Source: Nymphaea colorata (taxonomy: Eukaryota; Streptophyta; Magnoliopsida; Nymphaeales; Nymphaeaceae). From it: a DNA stretch of 64,000 nucleotides. Numbering within the stretch: position 1 is the stretch's first letter; every line of letters starts with the position of its first letter. Made by a program: the position numbers and the translations under genes. Below the pieces are notes generated by a model. It saw only the letters and a program-made list of their open reading frames with translations, did no database searches and was not told the origin of the DNA. The DNA lies in NCBI RefSeq assembly GCF_008831285.2, contig NC_045142.1, forward strand, positions 5,277,501-5,341,500, given 5' to 3'. Positions 48,896 through 60,200 of this stretch are shown here, piece by piece.

Positions 48896-51349
48896 ATGGC
48901 ATTCTAAGGTACTCTATGCCACTTTATGTTGGATCAAATTTGCCTCTACGCGCGGTTCACTTGGAGCTCAACATTGAGGTTTTGATTTTCTGTTTTCTTC
49001 TTTAAGGATTACAGAAGCTTGTCAGTCCAGGGGAGGTTTGTCATTTCCTGCTTGATTTCCTGGAACCAATTTTTTTCACTGTCAAATTTCTTTTGAAGGA
49101 GATGAAAAGCCTGATCCAAAGCGGGGTCTACCTTACGAAGAAGATCAGCACTCAAGAACTTTTTCTATGAATGGACATTTGGTGTATGCTAGTCCCAGTT
49201 TATTCATGTTTATTTATTTATTTTTTTATTTATTTTCCATTGTAGAAGTTGTACAGTATGTTTTCCTCGTAACATCACTGTGTTGTTCTTTAGTTCCGAT
49301 TTTGCCTATTTTGGTTGTTCACGATTTCGCAGATTAGACTTCTCATGATTTATAAAGACGTAACGTTTTGTTTTTTTCTATAGCCATAGCTCATTTTGGT
49401 AATGTTCTGCTGATAAAATCTCTCTGGGTTATGCTAAACCAAGACAAAAACATGGTTTTAGCATCAAAAGTATAAATCTTGTTAGCCATTAAATGCATTC
49501 TAGTATTTCTTATTTCAGCCTCCGTACTGTCCAGACAGTTCTTTGGCTATGGCTATCATATTTCCAAGGATTTCTCAATATTTGCCTTGCTGCAACTCCA
49601 TTTTAATTGCTTGTGCTTCTTTCTAAATCTGTCTTAATTTCCTTATGTTGAAGCACCCTTCTGCTGGAGTTGCAGAAATTACAGATTTAGCAGTCCGGAT
49701 ATGCCATTTGATCGGCCATCATGTGGCAATGCACCATTTTTGCTTTGCTGATCTCTGAAATCAATCTAATGGGTATCAGTGTCATGTTTCTACAACTGCT
49801 GAAAACTGGTACTGTTGTTTCAACATATTAGAAGAAACGGACATTACATTTCATGCAGTAATGTGCTTTCTTCTTTTTGTGATTTGCAATCTGGGTTAAG
49901 CACACCTCCATGATGGTATGCCAAGAGAGACATTATGACATCGGCTTTCAATTCCTTTCAACTGTCATCATCCTGAACAGGTGGACTAAGCTTTCATAAT
50001 GATTCTCATTATTTTTTCCCCCTTCAAATTGATATATTCATTTCGTGTGCAAGAGATGAAGAGGTTTTTTCTCTTTGACACCATCATATCTAGATGTCAA
50101 CTATTTACTTCTTTGACTTGCCATCAATATATTCGTTTTCATGCTTGTTCTGATCTTCAAGTTCTGAAATGTCAATAAAGTTTCCATAGATGTAGGATTT
50201 GTGTGGGTTTCGTACAAACTTGGCAACTTATATCGAGGATCTAACAATTACGATAGATGTCGTGTACTAGTTCCTTGTAAAGGTGGTGACATTTTGTTTT
50301 TCGCAGCTTTCGTTCACCCTATTATTGGAGCCAGACAAAAAACAATCTTTTGTTATTTTAACAGAGTACCGTGTTTGAATTGCCAATAAAAAAATGTTTG
50401 TACTTGTCACAAACCTGCTAGCTTTCCGGTCCACCTAGGTTTTCTCCCTCCCTCCCTATCTCTCTCTCTCTCATGTTCTTGTGTTTTAACAGGCTGTCAC
50501 CTGTCATGGTTTAGGTTCCATTGGATGCACGCCAGGTGCTCTGCAAGGCGGAATGGCTGCACGCCAGATGTTCCTGCGGCCCTTGCGCGTGCACAAACTA
50601 AGGGTCCGCGACAAAACTGTGCACCGTGTTCTCTGCAACTGCGACACGAATGGGGGCTGTGCTGTCCCTTGTTGCACGCTACGTTCTTGATAACACCAGA
50701 ACAGAATGTTCCGTTCCTGTTGTTCCTAAGTCAATGAAACAAACAGGCTCTTACGGTCTCCTTAAGTCAAATAGGTGAAACTATTGATGTCGGAAATTCG
50801 CAACCATGGGGTCTTTACCACTGCTTTATAGGGTGCGCAGCTTTGAGGTTTCCTTCTACTTCCAAGAGAAAAGATTGAATCCAAAATACTCTGTCATTTT
50901 TTCATTTAATTATTATAAAACTCATTGCTGTTGATTTCATTTTCCAAGATTAAAAAACTTAACCAAATTGAGCTAGAGCCACATATGAACCAAGGGCCAC
51001 AGTTTCTCTCTCTCTCTCTCTTTATATATATATATATATATATATACAAATCTGACTCTTGCCAAATAGTTCCAAATCTTAGTCCGAATTTGAGTTTGAC
51101 TCCAATTTTGGTTCCAGATTTGGCGATGAGTTTGCACCCAAATCTGATTCTAAAATTATAAATCAAATTAGAATCGTTGATATTCAAAACATTCTTTCCT
51201 TACAATAAAAGGCACTCCCATCTGTTTTTCCTCGCATAGGGTCATAAATCCAAATGGAAATTAGTCTTTGTAGCATTATTTAAAAGATTAAGTATATCTG
51301 AGCCGTTTGTGTCCAACTACTCTCACATTTCGCCTTTGTGAAAAGAGAC
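48896..51349. other. 3' UTR of the HERK1-like gene, then no gene
   Basis: The first few hundred bases are T-rich as in plant 3' UTRs. After that the sequence is AT-rich with (CT)n runs at 50458-50473 and (CT)n-(TA)n at 51004-51047. A GC-richer block at 50520-50700 gives no recognisable protein. Confidence 0.45.
51004..51047. repeat. (CT)n-(TA)n microsatellite
   Basis: CT repeats run directly into TA repeats. Confidence 0.95.
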
Positions 51350-51855
51350 ATTTATATTGCTCTTCTTGCATGTACATGTAGATGATATTATCGTTAATTA
51401 TAAATTATTTTTCAACGTTTGGCAAGTACAATGGTTCTTACATCATAGCTTTCACATGAAAGATATAGAGACAGTATATTTCCCGAACAAAAAACAACTT
51501 AGCCAAATCAAAGATAAAGCCACGGCCGGCCACTCTCCTAAAGAAAGTATACCCTTCATATCGTGAAAGACATGGAGCCTTTAAGAGCCAAACCAGTTGA
51601 TTTTCCCATTGAACAAAGACATGATCAGGTGACAAATAATTATCAACATCGGATAGAAGGATTAATTTATCTAACCAGTGCAGGACCTAGCACTAGTTAG
51701 GAGCTGGCATTACTTAACTTGTGCTTATATTTGGTTGACTTGTGCAAGCTCCATTTCAACCTCACATGCAAGATGTTGTTCCAGTCTTAAGATATATATT
51801 TGAAAAGCAACTTGCACAAATTATTATGTTTAAGTTGAATTTTCTCTTTGTACAA

Positions 51856-52082
51856 GGACCTAAGTGTCGTAGTACAATTGGTTAGACTGGCAGAATGGTG
51901 ACTATTCCTCTAAACGCAAACGATGAATGTATGACACTCACTATTCCTCTAAACGCAAACGATGAATGTATGACACTCTAGTTGACAGATGTCATGCTCA
52001 CCACCTAGATCATGAAGTAACCCTAGACCCCGAGGGCAAAGGGAAAGGGAAAGGGGCTTTAGTCTCTTCAGAATATCTCCCT
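51856..52082 (+). mobile_element. SINE-like insertion within the copia remnant
   Basis: Flanked by CTCTTTGTACAA (51844-51855) and CTCTTTGTAAAA (52083-52094), a 12-bp target duplication with one mismatch. Near its left end GTCGTAGTACAATTGGTTAG resembles the D-arm region of a tRNA (box A area), as expected for a tRNA-derived SINE. It splits the copia frame between the LRYLKG-like area and the YCD block. Inside it a 39-bp unit is duplicated. Confidence 0.6.
51901..51978. repeat. Tandem duplication, 2 x 39 bp
   Basis: Two identical units starting ACTATTCCTCTAAACGC at 51901 and 51940, inside the SINE-like insertion. Confidence 0.95.
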
Positions 52083-52445
52083 CTCTTTGTAAAAGCTTAT
52101 TGTGATTCATGCTACGTGTCAAATGATCTATTACTGGATGGTGCTTAGGTCATCTATTAACTTTAGATATCATCTAACAGCTAATGCAATATGCAAAATA
52201 ATCTGGCTCAAGGGCTTCCTGGGATATCTCAAGGTGGACCATCCAACACATGCGGTTTCTATTTTGATACTCAAGCTTGCATGCACATAGTAGTTTATCC
52301 AGCTAGCATATTATGAAGCTACTAACAAGCAAATTGGGTTGTCACACATTCCTGTACACACCAATTTGTGGAGTGCCAAAAATCAGTCGGCTTACCAAAT
52401 AAGGAAAATGCCTTCCCATAAGCCTATCATCTGGTTCCTCGTAAA

Positions 52446-52658
52446 CAGGGGCGGAGCCAGGATTTTTCGCAAGGGCGGGCCAAATGGGGACTAGGTTTTG
52501 TGGATTGGATTTGGGTAGGGTCAAACTGAACTTATATTCAAAAAATACATTGAGACAAAAAAAAAAATCAATTTTTACACTAGATTTTTTTTTTTTAATT
52601 TGGTTGGGGTGGGGCCATGGCCTAGGCGCCCCCCCCCCCCCCCTTCCCTCCGCCCCTG
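52446..52658. mobile_element. hAT-type MITE, 213 bp, with perfect 8-bp target duplication
   Basis: Begins CAGGGGCGGAGCC and ends CCTCCGCCCCTG, terminal inverted repeats starting CA and ending TG as in hAT elements. Both sides carry CTCGTAAA (52438-52445 and 52659-52666), an exact 8-bp target duplication. The interior is T-rich with an A12 run and a C16 run and encodes nothing. Related, more decayed copies are at 9597-9788 and probably at about 4640-4780, 7399, 40020-40115 and 61778-61952. Confidence 0.9.
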
Positions 52659-52692
52659 CTCGTAAATATGCAGCCATTAATGGTACACTTGC

Positions 52693-52948
52693 GGTGCATT
52701 TGATTCCCCAAGGATCTCAAATCCGAGGGGATCTTAGATCTGTGATAGCTGAAATCCACAATTGTATGAAACTGCGGATTTCAGCTTCTATCCCTAACCC
52801 ATAACATGGATTCCAAATCTACACTTTACCTTTTCTCATTATGCTTTGTATCCGTCTACTGATAGTGGATACTGAAAGACAATGGAAGGAAGGAGGGAAG
52901 GAAGTGCGATTACCGCTGATTTGAGATCCGCAGTAATCAAATGTAACC
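52693..52948. mobile_element. MITE-like inverted-repeat element, about 256 bp
   Basis: The left end GGTGCATTTGATTCCCCAAG then GATCTCAAATC, and the reverse complement of the right end GGTTACATTTGATTACTGCG then GATCTCAAATC, pair over about 31 bases with few mismatches. It would form a hairpin. The flanks TTG (left) and TTA (right) could be a mutated Harbinger target duplication; this is not certain. Confidence 0.6.
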
Positions 52949-53878
52949 TTAGTGACCGCACGGGCTTAGGCTCAAACAATGCCTTTCAGAAGGTCAAAGC
53001 CCTTGTCGTATCTTGTGTTGCCAAGGGATATTAGAGTTTGAGCCTGAATCAGTAGTAGTGGAGCTAGAGATTTATGGTTGAGGGGCACTGATTTACATTG
53101 TTATGTCAATTTGTCCCAACGAGAAAATACTGTTTCAAGAATCACCCTAATCTTTGAGGCAAATACATCTAATCTTTGAGGCAAATACATGAAACAATTT
53201 GTGACTATTCTCATGGTCAAATGGCCCCTAAGGGGCACCCATATATTAGTTAATAAAAGATAATGGGGCATCAACATATAAATAACAATTTGGTTTGATT
53301 TTTGTACCCGGTTGTTTCCATTCTTTTTTTTTTGTCACATTGACATGCCTTACTTTTATGTTACATCACATCTAGCATACTTGTAACTTGAAAGAGGGTA
53401 TGACAAATGTAAGGAGAAAAAATTACAAATAAGTGCTTAACAAATAAGTCAATATCAAACAACTGCTCAATTTTAATTTGGATAAGGCATTAATGTGTGA
53501 AGACATGTTCTCACCTTCTACTATAGGAGCATTTCGATAACTTTATCGGGTAATTTTTTTCAAATTCTAGTTTTAACCTTACGAGGGGAGCCTTCCATTT
53601 AACTAAAGAGGCCTTTTTTTTATCATTTATAACCCAGAACATATGTCCTGCTCTGCATTAAAGAGGCCCTTCAGTTTTTGCATGTAATTCTCAAACTGCG
53701 AAATCTCTTAAAAAGTAGTAAGATAACAGTGTTATGCAATTGCCCTTCTCAAACAAATTATAAAAAAAAATGTTAAAAAAGAAAAACGCCCTCGCCGACG
53801 CCGACAGACAATTTCTACGGTTTTTACCTTTGCTGTAAAGAATAACAATAAGAAGAAACCCCAGGTTAATTTTTTTAA
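52949..53878. other. No gene seen
   Basis: AT-rich. There is a 22-bp direct repeat (AATCTTTGAGGCAAATACAT) at about 53151-53190 and a possible hAT-MITE remnant near 53060 (GTGGAGCTAGAGATTTATGG). No coding signal was recognised. Confidence 0.4.
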
Positions 53879-54260
53879 ACGACGAATAACGCCAGCCAAA
53901 AGGGTGACCCAAAAGGGAAGGCCGAAAACAAGAAGGTAAAGAGCTCCAGCAAGACGCTGCTCCTCGCACCTCACTGGCTGGTGATGAAGGTGAGCGCCTC
54001 CAAAACGAACCTGTTTGAGAGCATTTGGACGCGACCGGAGTTTGATGCCCTCAGAAAGAAGTGGAAGGGCGAGGAAATCCACATCGTTTGGGCTCGATTT
54101 ACACTATGTTTGAATCGAGGGCTTCAGGCAGTCAAGAAGGGAGTCATTGCTTCTTGATTACCGACAGCTCCTGTCAGAACGAAATGCGTGGGGGCGACAC
54201 AAAAAGACAATGACCTGATCACTGTTTCCCAGAGAAGTCAGAAAATGAAGCCATTGGGTA
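53879..54260 (+). pseudogene. NOP14 N-terminal fragment (decayed)
   Basis: The plus strand from 53879 to the stop at 54155-54157 reads a lysine-rich leader, then VMKVSASKTNLFESIWTRPE, then FDALRKKWKGEEIHIVWAR. This follows the conserved start of the nucleolar ribosome-biogenesis protein NOP14 (AVAMK..K.NPFE.IWSRRKFD.LG.KRKGEERR.GLARS). After the stop, DNDLITVSQRSQKMKPLGK still recalls the downstream EFDK.I.RSQR.RQLKL.K block. Several invariant positions are changed, there is an in-frame stop and no further exon was found, so this is a relic, perhaps from retroposition or transposon capture. The identification is from memory of the family. Confidence 0.65.
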
Positions 54261-56963
54261 AGTTTCATGATCAAAAGCTGCCTAATTAGCAAGATTTCAG
54301 ACAAGCAAGCTTTTCTGTCTGTGCAGGTTGCAGGAAATTCTAAACGGGTACATGGAAATAAAGATAATCTCAGTTGCTAAACCATCTGTTTAATTTCCAA
54401 GGTTGGGTTTCAATCCCTAGTAGCTTTGGCATCACCAATACCACATGGAACCCAAAAAGAGGTGGCAAACATGACAAGAAAACATGTTTGCCAGAAAGAA
54501 GTAAATCTTTAAACGGAGACATTCTATTTACTGCAATACATTGCTATGCAAAAAAAAAAAAGAAAGAAAAGGAAAAAGAGTGCCGCACATCGACATGCAA
54601 CAAGAGATCAAGAGTTTTTTAATATATATCTATCATTCTAATCACTCGCTAAAGGCAGTAGCATCCTTCTGCATAATGTATCGCTCTTTAGCATATAAAA
54701 GGAATATATACAGAGAATATACAAGCAAACTCTCAGTCTTAGTCTGTATACGAACACAACCAAACAAACAGGTACGTTCTTCTACCTGCTAAAAAGGGAG
54801 TCATTGCACCTTCCAACTGCACCTATATGCAGCCAAACCACTTCAAGCTTTAACTGCAGTCTCTGTCAAAACCCAAAATAAGATATGCAATTTTAAAGAA
54901 GACTTATTGTTGCTGGAATCTTATGCATATAAGACATTTATAAACAAAGAAAATGGTTTACACAGCACGTGCAACTTATAATGATAAAGATAAAAATCAT
55001 AAAAAAATGAAGATTTAAAGGTTCAAGAGTCCCTTCATCAGTACAAGCAAGAAGAAGATAAGGAGGCAAACGAAATGTCAACAGAAGGGAAAGATAAATT
55101 ACTGTAGAAACAACTAACCAACGCAAATCAGTGAAAGAATTTCCAGAAATATTGCACTACACCATCGAATAGTTCATTATATATTGCTACGGCTAATTAT
55201 AAGCCAATTAAAACATCATAATTAAAAAAGTGATCTCACCAAGAGATTATATTTTGCCTTGAGAAAAGAAAATAAATTTCACCTTCATAAAAAGGTCAAA
55301 CTTTTGCCTGATGCAAAAGTTTTTTATAATCAAAGGAGCACCGTGTCCTCAAACCATAAGTCGAGCACTCAGACCAGTTACGTAAGGTGGCACCAATAAG
55401 CACAAGGCCTATTCAGCTCACATGCAATGAAGGAAATCATGATTCGTCCATAGCACCAAAGCAGCACATGCACCTCTAGTCTTTATTTTCAGTATTTAGA
55501 TTCTTAGAATGGGATCAAAATGATCCACACCCAGCAAAGATGGACATGAAGGTCTACTAAACACTAGTGATTACCAACAAAGGTCCATCTGCCCTACTAA
55601 GAAGTGGGATTGAGACTTTCAATTACTTCGTGGTGCATCTCTTGGTCTAGAGTGGCAGGGGTCAGGTTAACCCCAGCTTGTCTTTTAAAAATAAAAAGGA
55701 AAAAAAATTGCTCGAAACTTGAGAAAAGCCCGAAATGAAAAGAAAATATCATGACAGGATAAAAACCAAGTATGAGCTTCTCAGAAGAATCACTCAAACA
55801 AGTACCTATGTTTACATGTTCACCCAACAACTTCTACTTTTCCTTGGTCAAATGGGTTTCCATTTTACTTCCTTGGTTTTTGTGGATTAATTGCTGTCTT
55901 GAGTAATGAAAACCAATATGTTGAAGAGAGAAGCAGTTCGACAATGCCCAGATGCATGCAACTCCGTACCCAAAGCAAATCAATGGCCTTAATGCAGGAC
56001 TTAAAACAAAGAAGTGGACTTTGGGACAGCACAGATCACTTTAAATTATAATTAGGAAACTAAGTTATTTTATCATAGGAAATGGATCAAAGATTAGTTT
56101 CAGAACGAATATTAAGTCAAGGATATTTGGTTAAATTTTAAAGAGCTTTATGGGTCTTTCTGTTTGGATCACGACTAAGAGCCATTTGATTGGTCAAATT
56201 AAAATTGTGGCCTATGAACAATCAATTATGAACTTGACTCAAGCCATGATCCATCTCCAAAGTAGGTTGCCAATTGGATCTAGATCAACCCCAATGGTGT
56301 CCATCCAAAGAATAGAGTAATGAGCCCAGCTATCTTATTCCAAGAAGCCTCTATCACACCATGTGCATAAACTACTCAGCCAAAGTCTTCAATCCTATGG
56401 TCCTACCCAAATTGAGTGCGATGTATGATGTTTATTTATAACATAGGATGTTTTATTGCACCGTTTTATAAGTTTCAATTTCCATAATGATGATAGAAGT
56501 GTTATCCCACAACAGTCAACATAAGGCTGCTTTAGAAATGGTTAGAGCCAATTTCAATGCATGAAAAATAGCAAATAGGATCTAAACATGCTAATCATGA
56601 TAAAAGCAGTTTATTGATACTTGGGCAAAATTGTCCTATCTATGTGACATACGGTGCTTAATGCCAGAGGCCCAGAACAATAGAAGCTCTACAGACATGC
56701 ATCACAACCAGAAAGAGTAAACTCTAAGATATGACTGAACAGGCAAGGTTTGAAGTTTGAACTTAACAATGATCCAACCAAGTACAAACAGACATTTTAG
56801 TAAATTTCCATACTCAAAACATCACATCATGGAAAATGATGAACGTTAGGTAGCAATCAAGGATAAGGGACAACATAATTACGAGAAAGTCAGAAGTAAT
56901 TTCTATAAACAAGTAAACCAAAGAAGACAAACCTTGGCTAGTTGAAAGGGTGCACTATCAACA
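54261..56963. other. No gene seen; possible 3' part of the gene at 57 kb
   Basis: AT-rich. If the minus-strand gene at 56964-57740 has more exons they would lie here, after a possible donor AAG/GTTTGT at 56933/56932, but I could not identify any by protein similarity. Confidence 0.35.
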
Positions 56964-57740
56964 TCACCAAATACAGTGGCTGTTGCAACCTGAGTCTGGG
57001 GCAGTTAGATTGGCAGAACAGACATCTTCAGCAATCCTGAGAGATGCAACAGCTTGTGATGCAATGATTCCTGAAATCTCAGCAACTTGAAAGATCCCTT
57101 CACATGAATTTGCATTCCACATGCCATTATCAGAAGCACCCAGGAAATTCCCAGGAATTGCATCATAGCCTGTACACTGACGAGGCACAGGCTGGTTTCG
57201 CTCCCAATCACGCTGTTTGCAGTCAGACCTAATAAAATCAGAATCCCATCTGCTACCCAAGGAGTTCTTCCAGCACCTTTGATAAGGGAACATACTGTCC
57301 AACTCACACACAGGGATGGCTGCATTTCCCGGTGCAGTAAGGAAATCAACTGAAATATTGGCAGGCACCTGAGTACTAATCATCTCCTTCTTATCCAACA
57401 AAGTTGTATAATGTTCTTCTGGTTTTTCATCCATAAGAACATGAAGAGCTACTGCCTCAGCAATGGCTGCACCTTCCTCATCTAGCCTTTGTTGCTCTTC
57501 TTTCTTCTTCTGTTTCTTCTTCTCAAGTTCTAAGCGAATTGCAGCAGATGCTGCAAGTGCCTTCTCTAAGCGCCTCTTTTTCTTTTCTGCCAACTTCAGA
57601 CGGTCTAACTCATCTTTAACCTGCTTCTTCCTTTCCTTCCGCAAGACAGGTCCCATTACTGCTGGTCTCTTCATAAATTTGATATCATCCATGATTCTTT
57701 TAAACCTTCGAGTTGGATAAAATGCAGTACCAAACTCCAA
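56964..57740 (-). CDS. Uncharacterised lysine-rich coiled-coil protein (partial gene model)
   Basis: An open minus-strand frame of about 258 codons without a usable ATG at its start (the first codon shown is TTG). An upstream exon must supply the start; a splice acceptor (ATATAG) lies at about 57752. The N-terminal part reads EFGTAFYPTRRFKRIMDDIK, followed by a strongly charged stretch (about residues 30-90: KERKKQVKDELDRLKLAEKK and KKQKKKEEQQRLDEEGAAIA) predicted as a coiled coil with nuclear-type basic clusters. The C-terminal part has ISGIIASQAVASLRIAED, a helical segment. The codon pattern and lack of stops argue for a real exon. The 3' end is doubtful: the frame shown stops at 56964, but another frame reads TVFGDVDSAPFQLAK to a possible donor at 56932. 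I cannot name the protein or assign a function. Confidence 0.7.
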   Translation of the reverse strand: MEFGTAFYPTRRFKRIMDDIKFMKRPAVMGPVLRKERKKQVKDELDRLKLAEKKKRRLEKALAASAAIRLELEKKKQKKKEEQQRLDEEGAAIAEAVALHVLMDEKPEEHYTTLLDKKEMISTQVPANISVDFLTAPGNAAIPVCELDSMFPYQRCWKNSLGSRWDSDFIRSDCKQRDWERNQPVPRQCTGYDAIPGNFLGASDNGMWNANSCEGIFQVAEISGIIASQAVASLRIAEDVCSANLTAPDSGCNSHCIW

Positions 57741-59212
57741 ATAACACTATATTCTGGAACTTCTAACAACGAGGTGAAATGTAAATCTATGAGTCAAAAC
57801 TTTCTCAACTTTCTGAGCCACACTCCACACCTTCTGCACCCATTATTTCTAACCATCCGACTCTTTACAGGGAGAAATAACAGAATCAAATCTTCAACCC
57901 AAAGTTTCAGATAAATGAAATCACACACTAAATATAAACTTATTGCTTAAGGTCCTGCAAGTTTATTACACAAGAAAGGGGGGAAAGAATTGGAAGTACT
58001 CTCCAAACTCTTCGAAGTCCTACACCCACTCAGGAATGAAAGAATACTTCATCTTCCTAACAATACAATCCCAAAAAGACACAACAGGGGAGGGAGACAA
58101 GGTCGAAGAACATTCTTTGGCAGATGAATATCCAGATCCCATATTTGTGAATTTGTTCCAGCAGCAGAAATTCAAACTCATCGCCAGAAAAAATAGATTA
58201 ACATGAACCCACCAACAAGATTTCTAGATACAATGACAAATTCAGAAGAACGTGCCGTTGATACAATTAACAATGAAGGCCAACTGCAAAGAGTTCAAAA
58301 AGGACAAGGGTAAATGTAGCGATCAACAGAAACCAAGTAACAAGAATCATGTGAAAATCATTCAAAAAATCAAACAAAATCTGAAACACATACTACATCA
58401 AGAATCTAAGGTGATTTCAGCTAAGTAGCAGGAAAAAAAAATCAATAACTCAAACCATTTCCGAAGTTCCACCAAGTCAAAATATCAATTCCTTCTCTGA
58501 CCAATTGAATTGTAAGTAGTGTAGCATAGAAGTCATACTTCGGACATTTTTTCCTCAAAATCGAGTTTCACAAGAAAAGGAACAAAAGCACCAGAAGTGA
58601 TCTTAACTTAAAAAATGCAACCATGAGAGCCACAAAAATAATCAAATCATCCGCAGTAAATCAAATTGAATTATAGACCGCTGAAGCGCACAAGAGATGA
58701 AAATCCCAAATAGGGTCCAAAAACTTCAAACTTTCACACTTTCGAGTTAGCTAATCCGCAAGCCGAATCCCACTGGCAATTGCTGTAAAACCAAAGTTTT
58801 CAAAACGACCCCCAAAAAAATACGACATAAGAACCTGACGGGATATTGTCCATCAAAGGCCACGATTGACCAAACAAGTCGACGAGGAAAAAACCGAAAA
58901 AAGAAAAAGATCTTTCAGATATGATAGAACTCAAGAGTGATCGGAAGAAGAAAACTAAACAGATCCAAGTAAAATTTCTTCTCAAAACAAGGCGCATATA
59001 TCATGTTCTTACGGTCGAAGCAAGAAATTCAGAACAGGAGAAAGAACCATGCAACAGATCGAAGCTAGATAAGGCGAAGACCGACGAAAGAAGCAGACGA
59101 AAAGGAATCCACCTAAATTTTCCCAACACAACGATAAATCTGACAGAGGTACCTTCAGGATCGTCTAGAATACTTGGAAATGCGCGCCATTGTCGATCTC
59201 CATGCCCCCCGC

Positions 59213-59255
<43 letters not shown>

Positions 59256-59660
59256 CTACCAGATCTCCCAAACTTTAACCAACTCTGAGGAAGACGCCTC
59301 ATCCTAAGTCCGCGTGCCCTAACTTATCTCACCGCATGTTACAACAAGAGCCCCCGCTTCCGCTTTAATTCACGGACCCGTCACTCCCGCGGTCAACAAA
59401 GTCTCGGAACGCCGGAGTCCCCTCGAAGGGCGTATCCGTCATTGTGGAGAAGTTTCATCAGGCCGTACGGAAGGTTGGGGCGGGAGGAAGCAACGTCCCC
59501 GGTCACATGAAAGGGACGTCGTCCGATATGACCCACTGGGCGGGACCGGCGGGCCGGCCGGTCCTCCTTTCCTCCCCAGCACGCCAGGAATCATTCCCTG
59601 ACGCTTTCCATCTCCGAGTCGCGTCCTATTCCATTCACTTGTCTCGTGTCTCTGTGACCG
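57741..59660. other. Probable 5' intron, first exon and promoter of the 57-kb gene
   Basis: AT-rich sequence (57753-59150) that would be the first intron on the minus strand, then GC-richer sequence from about 59150 with a donor-like CTGAAG/GTACCT at 59154/59153, a (GA)n run (a (TC)n tract on the transcribed strand, common in plant 5' UTRs) and a CG-rich stretch to about 59600. A first coding exon is likely here, but none of its ATG frames joins cleanly to the acceptor at 57752, so I do not give a start. Confidence 0.4.
59221..59254. repeat. (GA)n microsatellite
   Basis: About 16 GA units preceded by a short CA run. On the minus strand it is a (TC)n tract in the likely leader of the 57-kb gene. 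Confidence 0.95.
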
Positions 59661-59869
59661 CATGTTATAGAAAAAAAATTTAATAAGGTCTAACTGCCTA
59701 ATTTTGTATTTTTCTTAAGTTAGAGCTGCACATGTTATACAAAAAATTTTTAATAAGGTCTAACTGCCTAATTTTGTATTTTTCATGAGTTAGAGCTGCA
59801 CATGTTGTAGAAAAAAAATTTAATAAGGTCTAACTGCCTAATTTTGTATTTTCATGAGTTAGAGCTACA
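59661..59869. repeat. Tandem repeat, 3 x 70 bp
   Basis: Units start CATGTT(A/G)TA at 59661, 59731 and 59801 and share TTTAATAAGGTCTAACTGCC and GAGTTAGAGCT(G/A)CA. Copies are about 95% alike. No open frame of note. Confidence 0.95.
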
Positions 59870-60200
59870 CATGAGTCGAGTCCAGTCGAGTTCAACTGGA
59901 CTCACACACAACTCACAAGCTCGATAGAACGAGTTCCAACTCAACTCAATGCTACAACATCGAGGTCAAGCTCAACTCGTTTAACTTGTTTCTTTTGATT
60001 TGTTTAACTCACTTAATTGCTACTTGTTTAACTATTTCGTCACTATACTTTATCATTCATTATATAGTGGAGCCGAGTCAAGTTTAAACAAATAGAGTTC
60101 TTATAAGCCGAATTCGACTCGTTGAACATTGTGAGCATACATTAGAATTCAAGCCAGGGAGCTCGACTCGTTGTGGAGGCCTATAAGCTTGCCCGTTGAG
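59870..60200. repeat. GAGTTCGAGC-type dispersed repeat
   Basis: A patch dense in GAGTCGAGTCC, GAGTTCAAC, CAAGCTCAACTCG and GAGCTCGACTCG words, of the same kind as the arms of the palindrome at 11226-11826. It is non-coding and without clear ends. Confidence 0.5.

Larger units (their letters stand above)
51350..52430 (+). pseudogene. Ty1-copia pol remnant (RT to RNase H)
   Basis: Broken frames follow copia order. At 51363-51395 LHVHVDDIIV matches the RT active-site block L.VYVDD(I/M)I. FHMKDIETVYF follows at about 51450 (EFEMKDLG..YFLG). DMEPLRAKPVDFPIEQRHD lies at about 51567-51625 (..KPVDTPMEQN). AYCDSCYV stands at about 52095-52120 (YCDADWAG, the RNase H start), and NAICKIIWLK at about 52180-52215 (A..E..WL..LL). 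Stops and frameshifts are frequent, so it is inactive. No LTRs were recognised. A SINE-like insertion interrupts it. Confidence 0.8.
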
